A stretch of 64,000 nucleotides of DNA from Arabidopsis thaliana (lineage: Eukaryota; Streptophyta; Magnoliopsida; Brassicales; Brassicaceae): positions 23,315,835 to 23,379,834 of the forward strand of contig NC_003076.8 of NCBI RefSeq assembly GCF_000001735.4, in the 5' to 3' direction. The position numbers were made by a program, and so were the translations under genes. The notes beneath the pieces were generated by a model. That model was not told the DNA's origin. It made no database searches and saw only the letters and a program-made list of their open reading frames with translations. Position 1 is the stretch's first letter, and each line of letters begins with the position of its first letter. Shown in pieces: positions 47,861 to 61,109 of this stretch.

Positions 47861-50521
47861 TTGTATTGGCCCTTTTTCACTTGTCTCACTCTAAGGTCGG
47901 AATTTTTGAGAACACAATGATTCTATACACTTGAAGAAGAAGATAAGTGTTATTTTTTTGTTTTGTGTTGATTTTGGATGAGTAGGAAGAAGAGAGATGT
48001 TTCGAGACTAATAAACAGAGTGGAAAAGGGATGATCATTGCATGAGATAATCATTAGCTGTGTATATGAGTCTTGACGAAGAAGCATAAACCACAATAAT
48101 GAAGTTATTTTTGGCATAATATTACTCAAGATCAAAAGCTAGAGTTTACATTTGTTAGATTTTTTTATCTACAAGGTAAATATTGAACCATGAATCAAAA
48201 CATTAATTAGAGTTAGAGACTATCAATTAATTTGATATAATTTTGTGTAAGTGAGAAACAATCAACAAAATGATTAGTTTTAAAATATATTATTAATTTG
48301 GGTTAATTTGTCTCACAACAACAGATTATAGGTTAATCTAGAGATCGAAATTTCGCTGAGTATCAATAAAATACACGCACACATAAACTATTGTTGGAAA
48401 TCAAATGATAGTCTAGATGATGGTTGTTGTGTAATGGTATTGGAAGTGAATGTGTGATTAGGTGATTGTTGTGTAAGCAAAGGCCAAAGGGACAGAAGGA
48501 TGTGTTTTGTTGTTGTGTATAAGTGGTCTCATCTCATCTTCTTGATTTTGTCTTCCTCTCAAAGCCATTGTTGCTCTTTGGTTTCTACTTTTATATTATA
48601 TCTATTTATCTTGTTTATTAATCATATAAAGAATGATTAAATGGTAGTTTAGGATTAATGATTTCAAAGATAAGTAGCAAAAAGAAAAGGTTGAATTGAA
48701 AAATTGTTTTCAAAGGGTTGGTAGCGGGAAGTGTGAGCCATGAGTGAGCAATCCAAAAGAGGGATGATATATATTTAACTTTTTACAATGAATGAGACTT
48801 TGAGAAGACATTAAGTACACAAAATATTATGAGATTGTTATAATTTTTTTGGAGCAAAATTATGAGATTGTTCTATTAATTGCAAATGAATCAAAGGGTC
48901 ATAATAGGAATGGACCAAAAGGTGATATCAACAAACAAGACGTTGAATCATATAATTACATGTGCAATTATGCACCCAAGATTACTTGGCTTTGTTTGTC
49001 TTATACTACACAACACTAACCTCCATACACATCATACACGTGCATTTGATATCTCAAACTCGGGGATCTTAATTACGCAAACAATGAAATATGATTACAA
49101 GGATGTAAGACCCCCTTAAAACATTAATATAAGATATTCAATGTAGTATCAGTCAGTAGTTGCAATATTTGCCTTGAAAGTTGTAAGACCAAAATTCGAG
49201 TTTTTCCACTATGATTTTAAGTTTTAACCATGACTATAAATGGATTGAAAACAAGAATACCCATCCAGTTCTGAGTTCTCTCACAGGCTTTGAAGATTAG
49301 TTCTAATCAGCTGTTGAATCAATGTTGGCCCAAAGTTTGTGTAAGGAACAAAGTGAATATATAACCACAATGGGCCTCTTACCAAAAAAACTACAGTGGG
49401 CCCAAATAAAACCCACCATTAGCCAACTTTATTTTCTCGACCCATAACCAATCCAAAAACATTTTTACATCGAACATCTTGATTACAAGTCTACGCAGCT
49501 CAACATATATCGTTAAATTGATAAAAATACTCTGTTTTGATAAAACAAAACTATTTGTTATGCAACAAAGAAGAAGAGGCAAAAGATTGACGGTTATTCA
49601 TCAAAGTCTAGTTTCTGAACTCGAATATTCACTATTAATAGTTGGTAATCCATTTTCATTAGATGAATGTATAAATAAAGAATCCATAGCTTTAAAGTAA
49701 TATAAAAAAAAAGAAACCTAGCTAGGGCTACAGCCTACAAGATAAGATTGAAAGGGAAAAAAGAAAAGAGACCTAGTGCAGTTAAAAGTCATTTTCGAAA
49801 CTTATAAAATATTTTCCTGATAAGAATTATGCTATAGGAGATTAATTACACGATTAGGGTCGTTGATTGAAGCTAATTTTAACTGCTTCACCTCGCCGCA
49901 TCAATTTAGAGACACCTAAGAGAAATTAAATCAGACATTCTTCTGCATGTGCCTTCACACGTGCCTGTAGTCCTCACTTCAATTTTCTCACCTGAAGAAT
50001 CTTTTGATATTTTCTCTGTTTTCTTTTTTGTTCGGACCACAATTGTCACATTAATCCCACGAAAAAACATGTACTGGAACAGTACAATTTTTTCATCATT
50101 TAATCACCTTTTTTTTTTGGTGAATTTTTAAAATAATCAAGATATTTTCATTGAAGTCTCAGATAGTTATTTGTTTTTTCATTCTCAATTCCATAAATCA
50201 CAAATTTCACATTCAAAGTCTCAGAAATTTACATTTTATCCCTCATCATGACCTAGATATGGCACAAAACTTACAAAAAAAAAAAAAACGAATTAACGAT
50301 GCAAAAGGCAAAAGCTAAGATTTTTTAAATACATCATTGATCAGAACAACTCCTAATAATTCAATCCCAATTCCAATTTTTTCCAATATTACTCATCATC
50401 AAGTAGAGTTATGATCCAACCCGAATACCCGACGCAACCGGGTCAGATGCTGCAAACAGTTCTTCAGAACTGTTCACAATAAGACGATCCTCTGTTTTTC
50501 TCTTCCCTTCCTCTGGTTTTG
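47861..50521. other. Intergenic between the RLCK and GDU3 genes
   Basis: RLCK leader/promoter lies just above 47861, and the GDU3 3' UTR lies below 50521. Frames of 60-79 codons at 47950, 48880, 49391, 49479 and 49949 have no domain or conserved motif. GGGCC/GGCCCA motifs occur near 49329 and 49374-49402. Confidence 0.4.
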
Positions 50522-50968
50522 TCAATGTGTCTCACCGTTACTTTCACTACTCCGCGGCACCACCTGATCACTTCCCTCCACGTCATCATCTTCATCGTCA
50601 TCATCGTCACAAGTACACGTTTTTACCGACGGCGTTGCTAAGTAAGTAGGTTTGACATTTCCGGCCATAATCACCAAGAACTTCTCCGGCAAAGCTACAG
50701 GCTTCACCGCCGTTTTGTCAGGTTTCACATCTCCGACTTCAAGATCTCTCTCTCTGCTCTGGTTTTCCTCGCCGTCTAGATAACCGGAGAGACGCCAGTA
50801 AGAGCAAGCGAGGATTAGAAGAGCAAAAGCTATGAGACCAAGCATCGCTGCTAAACCACCAAAGAGATAAGGAACCGGTGAATGCCACGGTGAGTGAGGT
50901 CCTCCTCCCATGGTGGTTCTGTTTCCTTCAACGTTTTCTCTCGGAGGGTAATATTGTCTTCCTTCCAT
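50522..50968 (-). CDS. GDU3: GLUTAMINE DUMPER family membrane protein
   Basis: Intronless, 148 residues. A single transmembrane helix spans about residues 33-57 (PYLFGGLAAMLGLIAFALLI), followed by the cytosolic side. The family-defining VIMAG motif is at residues 99-103 (FLVIMAGNVKPTYLA). An acidic Asp run and Ser-rich tail close the protein. GDU proteins raise amino acid export at the plasma membrane, and the VIMAG segment is needed for activity and for the LOG2 ubiquitin ligase interaction (family knowledge). Length and motif agree with GDU3 (AT5G57685). An overlapping plus-strand frame at 50894-51085 is a shadow. Confidence 0.95.
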   Translation of the reverse strand: MEGRQYYPPRENVEGNRTTMGGGPHSPWHSPVPYLFGGLAAMLGLIAFALLILACSYWRLSGYLDGEENQSRERDLEVGDVKPDKTAVKPVALPEKFLVIMAGNVKPTYLATPSVKTCTCDDDDDEDDDVEGSDQVVPRSSESNGETH

Positions 50969-52668
50969 TTTTTTTTCACAAAGATGGTTTTGAGTTTTGA
51001 GTTTTTTTTTTTTTTAGGAAAATGTTTTGGTGTGAGGAGGAAGATGAGTGAGGAAGGGTTTTATAGAAGAGAAGAAGCGAATTAACGTTGTGGATTGTGT
51101 GTGACGTATCAATTTTTAATTTTATTATTTTGCGTATGAGATTCTTTTTACTTCTGATTTATGGAAATTTTTCTTATTTATTTATGTATTTGTATGTAAT
51201 GAGTGAGTTGGAGAAAAAAGCAATATGAATTCAGTTTTTATGTTTCTCAGTTATCATGAATGATTATATGGAGTCGTGACGTGAGTGCATAACTTATGTT
51301 ATGTCTTATTTTTGCCGTTTGCTAAAGTAATCGAGATGGTGTGTACAAAAGGATTAACCACTGAATATATATATAATTTGTAAATGAAAAAATAAACATT
51401 TAACAAGTTTTCCTATGATTTCCAAACATATTTTTAAGAGAAAATTCTTAATTCAATGGTAAACTTTTTTTTTTGGCTGTTGAGATTTACCATACTCATT
51501 TTTTTTTGTCCGTTTTGAGTCGCTTACCAACATAAAAGATAACTAACATATCTACTTTTTTCTTTCTAGAGTAATGTGTGTATGTGTTTTACTTAGAAGT
51601 TTACATAAATAATCGACGTTCACATTCACAGCAATAGCATTTTAAAAATGATTGGTAACATTTATAATCTCAGCAAGGTTAAGGGTTTATATATTTCAAA
51701 AATTGAAACTACATGCTTTACAGAGGAATGTTATGTATAGTTAGCAAGCCGTGTAATGATGAGCTTCTGTTGGTTTAGGTGCCGGTGATTAGTTGGGACC
51801 CAATTAATGTGGTCTGTTTCTTAATCAGTATTCCTTACTACTTTTTAAGCTTAATCAGTGGATAATTTCAAAAAATATCTTCGATTCTATCATACTCCAA
51901 GGAATTATAATATTAGTAATCATTTATTGTAACACTTAAACACTGTTTTAGATAATTAACAACCATTCACATAGTGTCGAATCCACTCGAATAAAATATA
52001 GTATGACTTTACAGAAAATATCTGCTGAGTGGTTATACTCTCTACTAGTACAGCGTAAGATCAACATCTACTTGGCTAATAATTATTTTTCTAATTTACA
52101 GTGGAAAAGTGAGACATGAAAACATAAGAGTCATGAAAATGATGAATTTTTTAACTAGAACAAAAAAACCAATGATTGATGGCTAATAGATAAAGAAACA
52201 CTCTGAAGAAGAAAGAGGGTTTAAAAGAGGCAATTAAAAGGGGAATAAGATAAGGACAAGAGACTGACCAAAAACGGTTCCGTTAAAGCCGCTAAAATTT
52301 AGGTGAGCGATGCAAACGTGAAGAGATAGCCGGAAACGTAATAACCGTTAACGCCAAACAAGTAAAGTGAACGTTACCTAAAACAACTAAAATTACATGT
52401 TTGTTTAAATCTTCTTACTTCGAGTTCCACTATACATATTTATAACCAACTTTATTGTATCTCCAACATATTGATATATATGCAAGATATGCATGATTGT
52501 TAAAGAGCAAATGAATTCGTATGAGACCTTGAAACTCGGCAAAGCAAGAACAACAAGACTCACACTCGCTCTCAATAATTTTTCATGCTGTATTCATATA
52601 CATAATTAATTAACTACTATATATAGACAATTTTTTCACATATATACAGCATAAAAAATAATTATGAT

Positions 52669-52671
<3 letters not shown>

Positions 52672-52700
<29 letters not shown>
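52672..52700. repeat. (AT)n microsatellite
   Basis: Uninterrupted AT dinucleotide run of about 29 bases in intergenic DNA. Confidence 0.9.
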
Positions 52701-52703
<3 letters not shown>

Positions 52704-53604
52704 ATCATATTTCATCGTGAACTGTGAACACATAAATATAAATGAAAAAACAGACGGTAGCCCACCACCACCATAAATTGCTTTTAACAAGTGACTATTG
52801 ATTTTATCATATATAAAAAAATCCACTATGCACCAAAATCATCATTCTAACAAGAACATACCAAATTTTACGTTTTTAAAATATTTTAATGATATATTAG
52901 AGGAGTACAGAAAATTTTATATATCATCAAAAAGGAAAGTGGGAAACCCCAATGAAAAAAAGCTGGAAACAACATACCAAACCATATGCCTGAGGTCTCA
53001 ATTATCTCATCAATGATAATTTTAAAAATTATAGATGAGATAACAAAAATGGTCCCATGTTTTTGCACAGTCTATTTGGATCAAAGTTTATTTGGTCAAG
53101 TTCCTATCATTTGCTTTTTCTCGATTAGTCAAACACATTGAGAAAACGATTAGAACAATTGAAAACAACTCACACTTTATGATGTTAAAATTTTGTTTCA
53201 ATAGTTTGTTTTACTAGTTAAAAAGAGAGTGTCCGAACTTTTAGACAACTCGTTTTAAGAGATCAGAGTATAACTTATTCGCGACAAAACATTTTAGTTC
53301 GATTTGAAACAAGTTATATTTTTCTGGTATCCAAACTGCAATGAGATGACTACTAATAAAATATTTTGAAAAACACTAGAGAAATTGAAAAAATTGATTT
53401 AGTGTTGTCCATATTCAAATTTCTTTATCATCATAATCAGTAATTTCAAATTCTAATTTTTAAAGATGACAACAAAAAAAAGTTCTAGTTTTTAAAATTA
53501 AATTTTCAAAAAACACTAAAACTAGTATTCGCCACAAGCTTTTATTGTTTTTAAAAATATTTTTTATAGGTCGTTTCGCAGGGTTCATTTCCCTCAAATA
53601 ACTG

Positions 53605-53687
53605 AAACCATGTGAACAACACTAAACATTTGATCCTCCAAACTCAAACCATGTGAACAACAGTATAACATTAGATCCTCCTAACTC
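53605..53687 (+). repeat. Tandem duplication, 41-bp period, two copies
   Basis: AAACCATGTGAACAACA starts at 53605 and 53646. Both copies continue through ACATT.GATCCTCC.AACTC with a few substitutions. Intergenic. Confidence 0.85.
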
Positions 53688-56228
53688 GATCATTCTTTAG
53701 AGACTAGCTTTCTTTTTGTCTTTACTTCTTGAGAAAAATCTCTAAGCTACTATATATTCTTTCTAGCATTGTTTTCTTATTAAATCGATCTCCTGTTCTG
53801 ATAATATCTTATATTTTGTTTCATTTCGGTAAAAGATATAGTTTTTTTATTCGCTTTTCCTTACCTTAAAGAATGAGTTTAGGTTTTGGTCCAAAATCTC
53901 AAAGTTATAAGAAAAACTAAGGTAAGGCATTCTTCTTCTCGAGGTCTCCTGGCAATGACAGAATTTCTGAGGAATATTTGTTGTGTTTGTTCTTGTCGTC
54001 TAGGGAAATTTCGTACTGTTCGTATAAATAAATATGTAATAGAATAATGATTTTGTAAATATTTGAATAAATAATTGATAATAAGGGGTCCATTTTTCAG
54101 CGTCAGCTTCCACTCAGAAGTACACGTCAAGAACAAACGATCATTCCATCATTTCCAATCACTTACGTTTTTTTTTGGTCTATTCTAATCACTTACGTTA
54201 CGTCCTCATTTCCACATTTTATTTTATCATTAATACAACAACTATAACAGTTATTTAATGAGTCCACTAATATGGTGTTACTAATTTTCTAAGATTTATA
54301 ATTGAATAAGAAGGGAACATTTTTAGATATTACAAAAACTCTTAAAAGCTTCCAAAGCAAACAATGTTCTGACGAAGATTCCAACCAAATCCCACTCTTT
54401 CATTAATCTATTGCGATTAAGTTAAACCCTCATTTTCATTTGTAGTTTTATATATGTGGATTCTCTAAAGTTATAAAACCCATAATCCCATATTAAACTA
54501 ACATTAGTTTGGAACCTTTTTTTTTTTAAGTTAGGAACATTATTAACAGTATAAATAACTAAAACAGAATATTTTTATATATAAGTAAACATATCGCAAA
54601 TTAATAAAAAAATTATGTGGTCCGTATCAATTCCCTAATCTGAGTTAAGTTATTGTTGTTTATGCATGAATCTAGAATATGGAGTCTTAACCATCGTTAA
54701 ACAGACACGTTTGAAGCGTAGGTAATATAGAAAAACAAACTTGGAATATACGAGAGTTTCTAAATCAAATTAATGGTCATAACTTCATCTTAAGTACGAT
54801 CATTAGAATACATGTATGTTACGGATTAAAAGAGTTCATATTCCCTCATTACCGGTGTTTTCGTTTTTTTTTGTGACAAATGCAAACAGCGCAGAGAATA
54901 GAGGTAATAATTAAATGGTTTAACAACAAAGAATTGGTAGCTGATATTGCTCGTAAGGAAAGAAGAGAAGATATGTTCTAAAATTAGCATATCTTCTATC
55001 AAGCAACAAGAAAATATTGTGCATGGTGTGAAACTCCCTTTCGTAATTTATTGATAAAAATGAAAAAGTATGTTCTTCTTTTGCGAGATGGAAGTACAAT
55101 TATTATAGGAGACATGAATAATTTCATTATTTTCTTACAAGAAAGGTAGTCCCACGTCTTAATAATTTGATTTCAATCTTTTTGGAACAACATAATTTTG
55201 ACCCCCACATGTATATATAACACTATTTCCCAAATTCACAATTCCAATCTTTTTATTTACATCTACATATAAGAAATTATTGCAGTTTTCTTTTTTGTTA
55301 ATACTTTTAGTCTAATACTGCTGTATACACAATTTTAAAGCTTCCGAAAAAAAAAAAAAAAAAAAGACGAACAATGAATCTAAAGAGAAGACGTTAAAAC
55401 AACAAACATTAAAAAGTGAGTCAAATAAAAAAAGCGAAGCCGATATAAAGCTAAGTGTACATTTGGGTTCTCGCTTTTCAATTTGTATTTTATTTTAATT
55501 TACGAAATACTAATCGTCATTTCTCGATACAAAACTGTTGATATTTAATCAGCGTGAAGAAACCGAAAGCGTTAACTAGCAAATTCCGTCATTTAAATCA
55601 TAACATATTTATCAGTTTGATCCCATCGAAACTCACTTTAACATTCTTATTCAAAACAAATTGTAACGATTTTGAAATATAGAAGAAGTTATATTTCTTG
55701 AAAATATATTATGGAAAATACTTTATGTGCTGCTGAATTTTGAAACCCATACTTATATTTAGATTTTTACGTCGTAAATTATATGAAGTGAAGCATCAAT
55801 ACACCAACTAATTTGTAGATTATTTAGTTTTGAAACTTAACCCATTTGACCAAAAAAGAAAAAAAAACTTACCCCTTATACATGATTTACATATAGTGGA
55901 TTTGGTACTAAAAGTCTAAAAGATACAGAGAAATTGCAAGTGGTTCGTACGTACAAATGGAAATTAGTACTTTATGAAAGTTATAACTCTTTGGTCCAAT
56001 TATATATGTTCTTCTATGAGTGTTCGTCTACTCATCCTCCACTCCAAAATTTTAGTTACTTCTTGTCTGAAACCAGCCTTGCCATTTCTGTCGTCTTTAA
56101 ATCGTAGATAAGTATATACTTTTCCATGTATTTTTGTTATTCACAATTACATTGTTGACATATTATAATAAGAAGAGATTAATTTAAGACATTCCTTAAT
56201 TTAATAAAAAAAAAAGTTAAGATAATAA

Positions 56229-58635
56229 TCAATCTCCTTTGACGACCAAAGACTGGTGAGGGACTCTCTTAATGTCAACAAAGGTAGAGTAGTCTCTGGT
56301 CATAGGCTGTTTCCATGGCTCTCCATCCATTTGCATAAACGCATCTTTCCAGTCTCCTCCTCTTATCTCCAGCCTTATCGCTGCCGCCTGTTCGTTAAAA
56401 CCCAAGTTTTTGCACATTAGCTACCACGATTTGCCAAAGACATATATCATCCATATTTATGTAGTGTAATTGTAAATGTTAGATATGTAAATGGGGTTTG
56501 GAGAAGTTCACTAAACTAAAATACTTGTTAATTATTGATGATATAATACTAGTTTGGTAGATCGACCCTATTTTGTCAAAAAAAAAAACGGTTTGGTTTG
56601 TTTGAATTGAAGTACCTGTGCAATGTGTTTGGCAGATATAAGCTCAACCATAACAAAGGAAGCATGCCATCCTTGCTTTAACCCAAAGATCTCAAGTAGT
56701 CCATCATCGGCTTGTGCCTCCACAAAACCTCTCTGTTACGTACAACACAAGCAACCGTTAATAAGAAGGAGAATTGATAAGTAGATTTGTGAAGTGACGA
56801 AAAAATGAGCTTTGTTTTACTTTTTCAAGATAATCTTGTTTGAGATTTCCCCAAGGGTTTCTTCCACTTCCATAGCTATGTAGATTCAATGCAACAACTG
56901 CTCTTACACTGTCCCAAAAACAAGCAAACACACATCTTTCATTAGAAACCCAATTATGAGATTTAAAAGTGTTCTGTCTCATTTGTGTTCTTGTTTCTAT
57001 TCTGTAGATACCTTTTGGGAACTGGTACTTTCTCCCACTCGGATGAGTCCAACTTTTTTATATGCAATGTCATAATGTTCTTGAGACCCCTAAAACCAGA
57101 TAATTACAAACGTGTTAAGACCACAATTTGAGGTTGTAAGTTGTAACATTTGTTGTCTTGGTGTTAGTATATACCTTAAACCTGGGTCATTTATGCAGTG
57201 AGTGAGGAACCAACCCTGAGAGCAACCATATCCCGAGTATATAATCTGCAACAACAAAATGTTAGCTTTCTTTCTTGATATAAAAAAAAAAGTCTTAGAG
57301 AAAATTATCATTCTCAAGAGAATTTGGTAAAACCTTATTGGCGATAGGGCCATTTGCAAGGTAAGGCTTTTCGTTGCGCAAATGGTGAAAACCGTAAGCC
57401 ACTTGAGCATCCATACCTATACTAAAGTAATTGTAGAAGACTCCTTCATAGCCATTCGTCGATGGAGGGATCTCTCCCTCTATCTCCAAATTCTGCAACA
57501 CAAAAATTAACTCATTAAAACCAAAGACTAATAATCACAAAAGAATTTCAATTTTGTGTACTAATGAAATTATAAACCTGGTCAATGTAACATTCTTGTG
57601 TAGCCTTTAAAGAATAAGGAGGATCCACAATTTCACCAGAAGGCATTGTAATCAGAATATTCCAACTACATCAAGATTTCAACATCAAAAGATTAAGCAG
57701 AGAGCTCAAGAAACAAAGTGTTCATATCACGCTTTTTCGCGGTACTAATTTTACCTATCTAAACGGCTTATAGGAGCAACACTTGCTCTATGAAGTGTTC
57801 GTTTTATCGCAGATTTCCACGCAAATGGGAATGAACCTCCCTAAGAAAACCAACATAAACCCTAATTAGAACAGAGTATTTTATAAGATTAAAGATACAA
57901 AAAAAGACAATAAGATCTCTTTTTCACCCATCCGAAACTTCTTGAAAGATCGTTTCCCGTTCCGAGTGGCATTATCGAAACCGGAGGAACGGGTAACCGG
58001 TTTTGTAAATTAAGTTCACCGAGACATCCTAGAACCCAACCAACGGTTCCATCTCCACCTGCAACCTGTAATGAGTGATCAAACCAGTGGCAATAACAAA
58101 AAAAAAAACACATTTTCAAATCTTTGATTGTAGATCAAGCAATGGAAAAAAGTACCACAATTCTCATCTTTTCACGAATCTCTTTAGCACATTCGTCTCC
58201 TCGAGACGCAAATGCCTCTAAGCATCCCAATCCATATCGAATAAACTCATTAGGCTTCACTTCCGTTAAATCATACACCTGTTCTTCGCTAATAAGATTC
58301 TGGAGACGTTCTTTAATGAGTGGACCTTGACGACCACCGCTTTTGGGATTAACGAAGACCATCAAAGGAACTTCAGGCGTCAACGCGTTGTTTTCTAACG
58401 GTGGTGCTACAGAGGAGGAAGCGTCGAAGGAATCGTCTTTACGAAGAATGCAATCGCGTATTGCAATGCGGAGATATTGAGGAAGCATAACTCTTTGACG
58501 AAGCTCTGCTTTAGAGACTCTTATGCTCGCGAGATTGACCAATAAAGAGACTTTCATTGCTCCGAATGAGTCGAGAGATGAATGTCGTGGAATCATCCTC
58601 GCCGTCAATGAATCACCAATCGACGGTGATTCCAT
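56229..58635 (-). CDS. DGK4: Diacylglycerol kinase, plant cluster III type
   Basis: Ten exons: 58635-58156, 58065-57928, 57840-57755, 57665-57578, 57492-57334, 57245-57175, 57089-57012, 56908-56821, 56732-56616, 56387-56229, giving 487 residues. The catalytic domain starts near residue 92 ([13 protein letters not shown]), with ATP-site [13 protein letters not shown] (about 161-173) and [16 protein letters not shown]. The accessory domain follows, with [40 protein letters not shown] and [13 protein letters not shown]. There are no C1 zinc fingers and no membrane helix, as in plant cluster II/III enzymes. It phosphorylates diacylglycerol to phosphatidic acid; DGK4 is reported to act in pollen tube growth. 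It is divergent from the BNR-repeat gene. It corresponds to AT5G57690. Confidence 0.95.
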
Positions 58636-59440
58636 CTCTTTCTCTCTCTCTCTCGCTCTGCCAAAAAAGATCGAAACTTTTTATCTTCCTGAAGAATCAG
58701 TATATGAAAAACAGAACAAATTGGGAATTCTGGGTTCTTTGTGAAAAGATAAGAATCTTTGTTGTTGTTTTTTGATGAAAGAAAGAATAAAATCTGAAAA
58801 CGAAAAATTCGTTAGAGGAGAAAAAGGAAACCAAAAATTGAAACCGATCCGAGAGGAAGAGATTTGTTCTGATTTTTCTGTTTGTTTTGTTTTTTTCGAC
58901 CGTTGAGCTTATTTTCAGGACAAATAAAAACCGTTCCCTTCTCATTAACTACCAACTTTTTGTTATTTATATAAGCCCATTGGGCTTTTATAGGCCTGTT
59001 GTCTGTTTATAAAAGCCTGTAGAGTTAAATCTGCAAATCACAAAGGAAAACGTTAATGGTGGATCTGAGCACTGTCAATGTCATCACCACCGAAGTAGAG
59101 TTGACTCCACTCAACAGAAACTGAAACTGGAAAGTTTGAGACTTTTAAGGTAAGCTCATCTTGTATTCATTGTCTATGTTTTGCATTTTTTCAAAGGTTA
59201 AGTTTTTAGGGTTTTGCAAACTTGAATTCTCGGAAAGACGAAAACTTGTAACTCCGATTACTATAGACTTTTTTCTGGGAATCCGATTTGGGGAAACTTG
59301 AATGTTTACCCAATTTGACTTCTTTGTAAGCTAATATGGTATTGTCTTAGATCAGAGCAATGCACATGTGATGTTATATCTGAGATCATGGAATTTAAAG
59401 AAGAAACTTTGTATCATGAGTAATGTTGATATGTTTAGTG
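58636..59440. promoter_or_regulatory. Shared divergent promoter between DGK4 and the BNR-repeat gene
   Basis: The two genes are head-to-head. A (TC)n-rich DGK4 leader runs from 58636. Near the middle lies TTTATATAA (58966-58974), next to a perfect odd-centred palindrome AAGCCCATTGGGCTT (58973-58987), two opposed TGGGCT (site II-like) elements, followed by AGGCCT. The plus-strand gene has a probable leader intron with donor TTTTAAG|GTAAGC near 59150 and acceptor near 59436. Confidence 0.6.
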
Positions 59441-61109
59441 ATGAAAAGTTCTCAGATGTCAGAAACAGAATTTAAAGTGTTGCTTGAGACATTCACATTT
59501 CCTGCTGATTCTGCTCCCTTCAAGAGTTGTCATGCCTCTACCATAGTTGAGGTTAAGATCACCACAAGTCTCTTTGACTGGATCTTTAGTAGTATCAGTG
59601 ATGGATTGGGTTCTGAATTTCTACATTTTGTGAAAAGGTTGTTAAAGATCATTTCTTGGCTGCGTATTTCGGAGGCACCAGGGAAGGAGCACCTGATGTC
59701 AAAATCTGGTTGCAGCATTTCAAGGTATTATATAGACTTTTCAATCATTTAGAGACTCTCTGAGGTTATAATTGTGTGTAATAATTGATTGGTTTTCTCA
59801 GGATGGTCAATGGGATTCACCGGTTATTGTTGATGAAGAGCCAGGAGTTCCAATGTATAACCCTGTCTTGTTCAAACTTCCATCTCATGAGCTCTTATTG
59901 TTCTACAAAATCGGCCAGGAGGTTCAAAAGTATGTCTTTCAATCAACCGAGTAACTCTTTTTTGTTTTGTTACATTTCTTTGATATGTTAAGTGTTTTGG
60001 TGAAAGCTCAGATGGAGTGGTTGCATGAAACGATCATATGATAAAGGTATAACTTGGACTGAAAGAGAACAGCTTCCTCCTGGGATTCTCGGTCCTATCA
60101 AAAACAAGGTACTTGTTGCGTTGCGCAGACTCGATTACTCGATTAAGACTAAACCTTTTGTACTGGTTAGAGACTTAGCTTAAGCTTCCTTCTTCATCTC
60201 TTCTTTCTTCTGCAGCCCATTTTGCTTGAAGACGGTACTCTCCTTTGCGGATCATCTGTTGAGAGTTGGAATTCTTGGGGAGCATGGATGGAGGTTTCTT
60301 AAAACTATTTAGTTTGATTTCTATATTTAGAGTATGCTACAATGATTTTACACTGAAATGTGTTGGTTGATTCAGGTCACTTCAGATGCGGGTAGAACAT
60401 GGAGAAAGAAAGGGCCAATATACATTCAAGGCAAGAGTCTTAGCGTGATCCAACCAGTTCCATACCAAACCGCAGCTGGGAACTTACGGATTTTACTCAG
60501 ATCCTTTACTGGCATTGACAGAATCTGTATCTCAGAGTCTTTGGATGGCGGTGAGAACTGGAGTTTTGCAGTACCAACGGTTCTCCCAAACCCAAATTCA
60601 GGTTTCTTGAAATCGAAACTAAACACATTGTATAACTAGTCTTCGTTTTAGCGCGATTTTATTGAAGAAAATGTTGACAGGTATTGATGGAGTCAAGCTT
60701 AAGGATGGTAGGCTAGTGCTTGCTTACAACACAGACTCAAGAGGTGTGCTCAAATTAGGAGTTTCTTTAGACGACGGTGATTCATGGACCGATATTTTAA
60801 CGTTGGAGGAATCTCCGGGAATGGAGTATTCGTACCCGGCTGTTATACAAGCCGGAGACGGCAATGTCCACGTCACCTATACATATAACAGGACACAAAT
60901 TAAGGTATAAATTAAGACAGTTAAATGTGATTAATTAACAAAGAGTTTTGTTTCTTTTGATGTTATTATTCAATCACGTTTTGAGTGGTCTCTATACGCA
61001 GCATGTGGTGCTCAAGACTGCGACAGATATCGATTCGAAGCCATACCGACATGGTGAAGCAGGAGGAGGACACGTGAACTTGGATTTGTACGAACCAAAC
61101 ATTAATTAA
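59441..61109 (+). CDS. BNR/Asp-box repeat protein, sialidase-like fold
   Basis: Eight exons: 59441-59551, 59638-59724, 59802-59929, 60012-60108, 60216-60293, 60376-60601, 60681-60904, 61002-61109, giving 352 residues. Four Asp-box motifs (S.D.G..W) are visible: [30 protein letters not shown] and [10 protein letters not shown]. They sit at the repeating turns of a six-bladed beta-propeller. Between them are [23 protein letters not shown] and [20 protein letters not shown], typical of the GH33-like/BNR_2 family. No signal peptide was seen. Plants lack sialic acid metabolism, so the substrate is unknown, and some relatives are not enzymes. A further upstream coding exon cannot be excluded; the ATG follows a leader acceptor. 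It corresponds to AT5G57700. Confidence 0.9.

Larger units (their letters stand above)
50969..56228. other. Long intergenic region
   Basis: About 5.3 kb. GDU3 leader and promoter occupy the first few hundred bases. It contains an (AT)n run at about 52672-52700, a tandem duplication at 53605-53687 and an A-run near 55349-55366. Frames at 52798-53016 and 53879-54136 carry no domain I recognise. No RNA gene was recognised. Confidence 0.4.

Noticed and set aside
48880-49119. 79-codon plus-strand frame
   Set aside because: No domain, low-complexity neighbourhood, and no promoter or splice evidence.
53879-54136. 85-codon minus-strand frame with a charged C-terminal part; a second frame reads ISLDDKNKHNKYSSEILSLP
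   Set aside because: Protein-like in one short frame but no family match or splice structure; may be a decayed fragment, not supportable.
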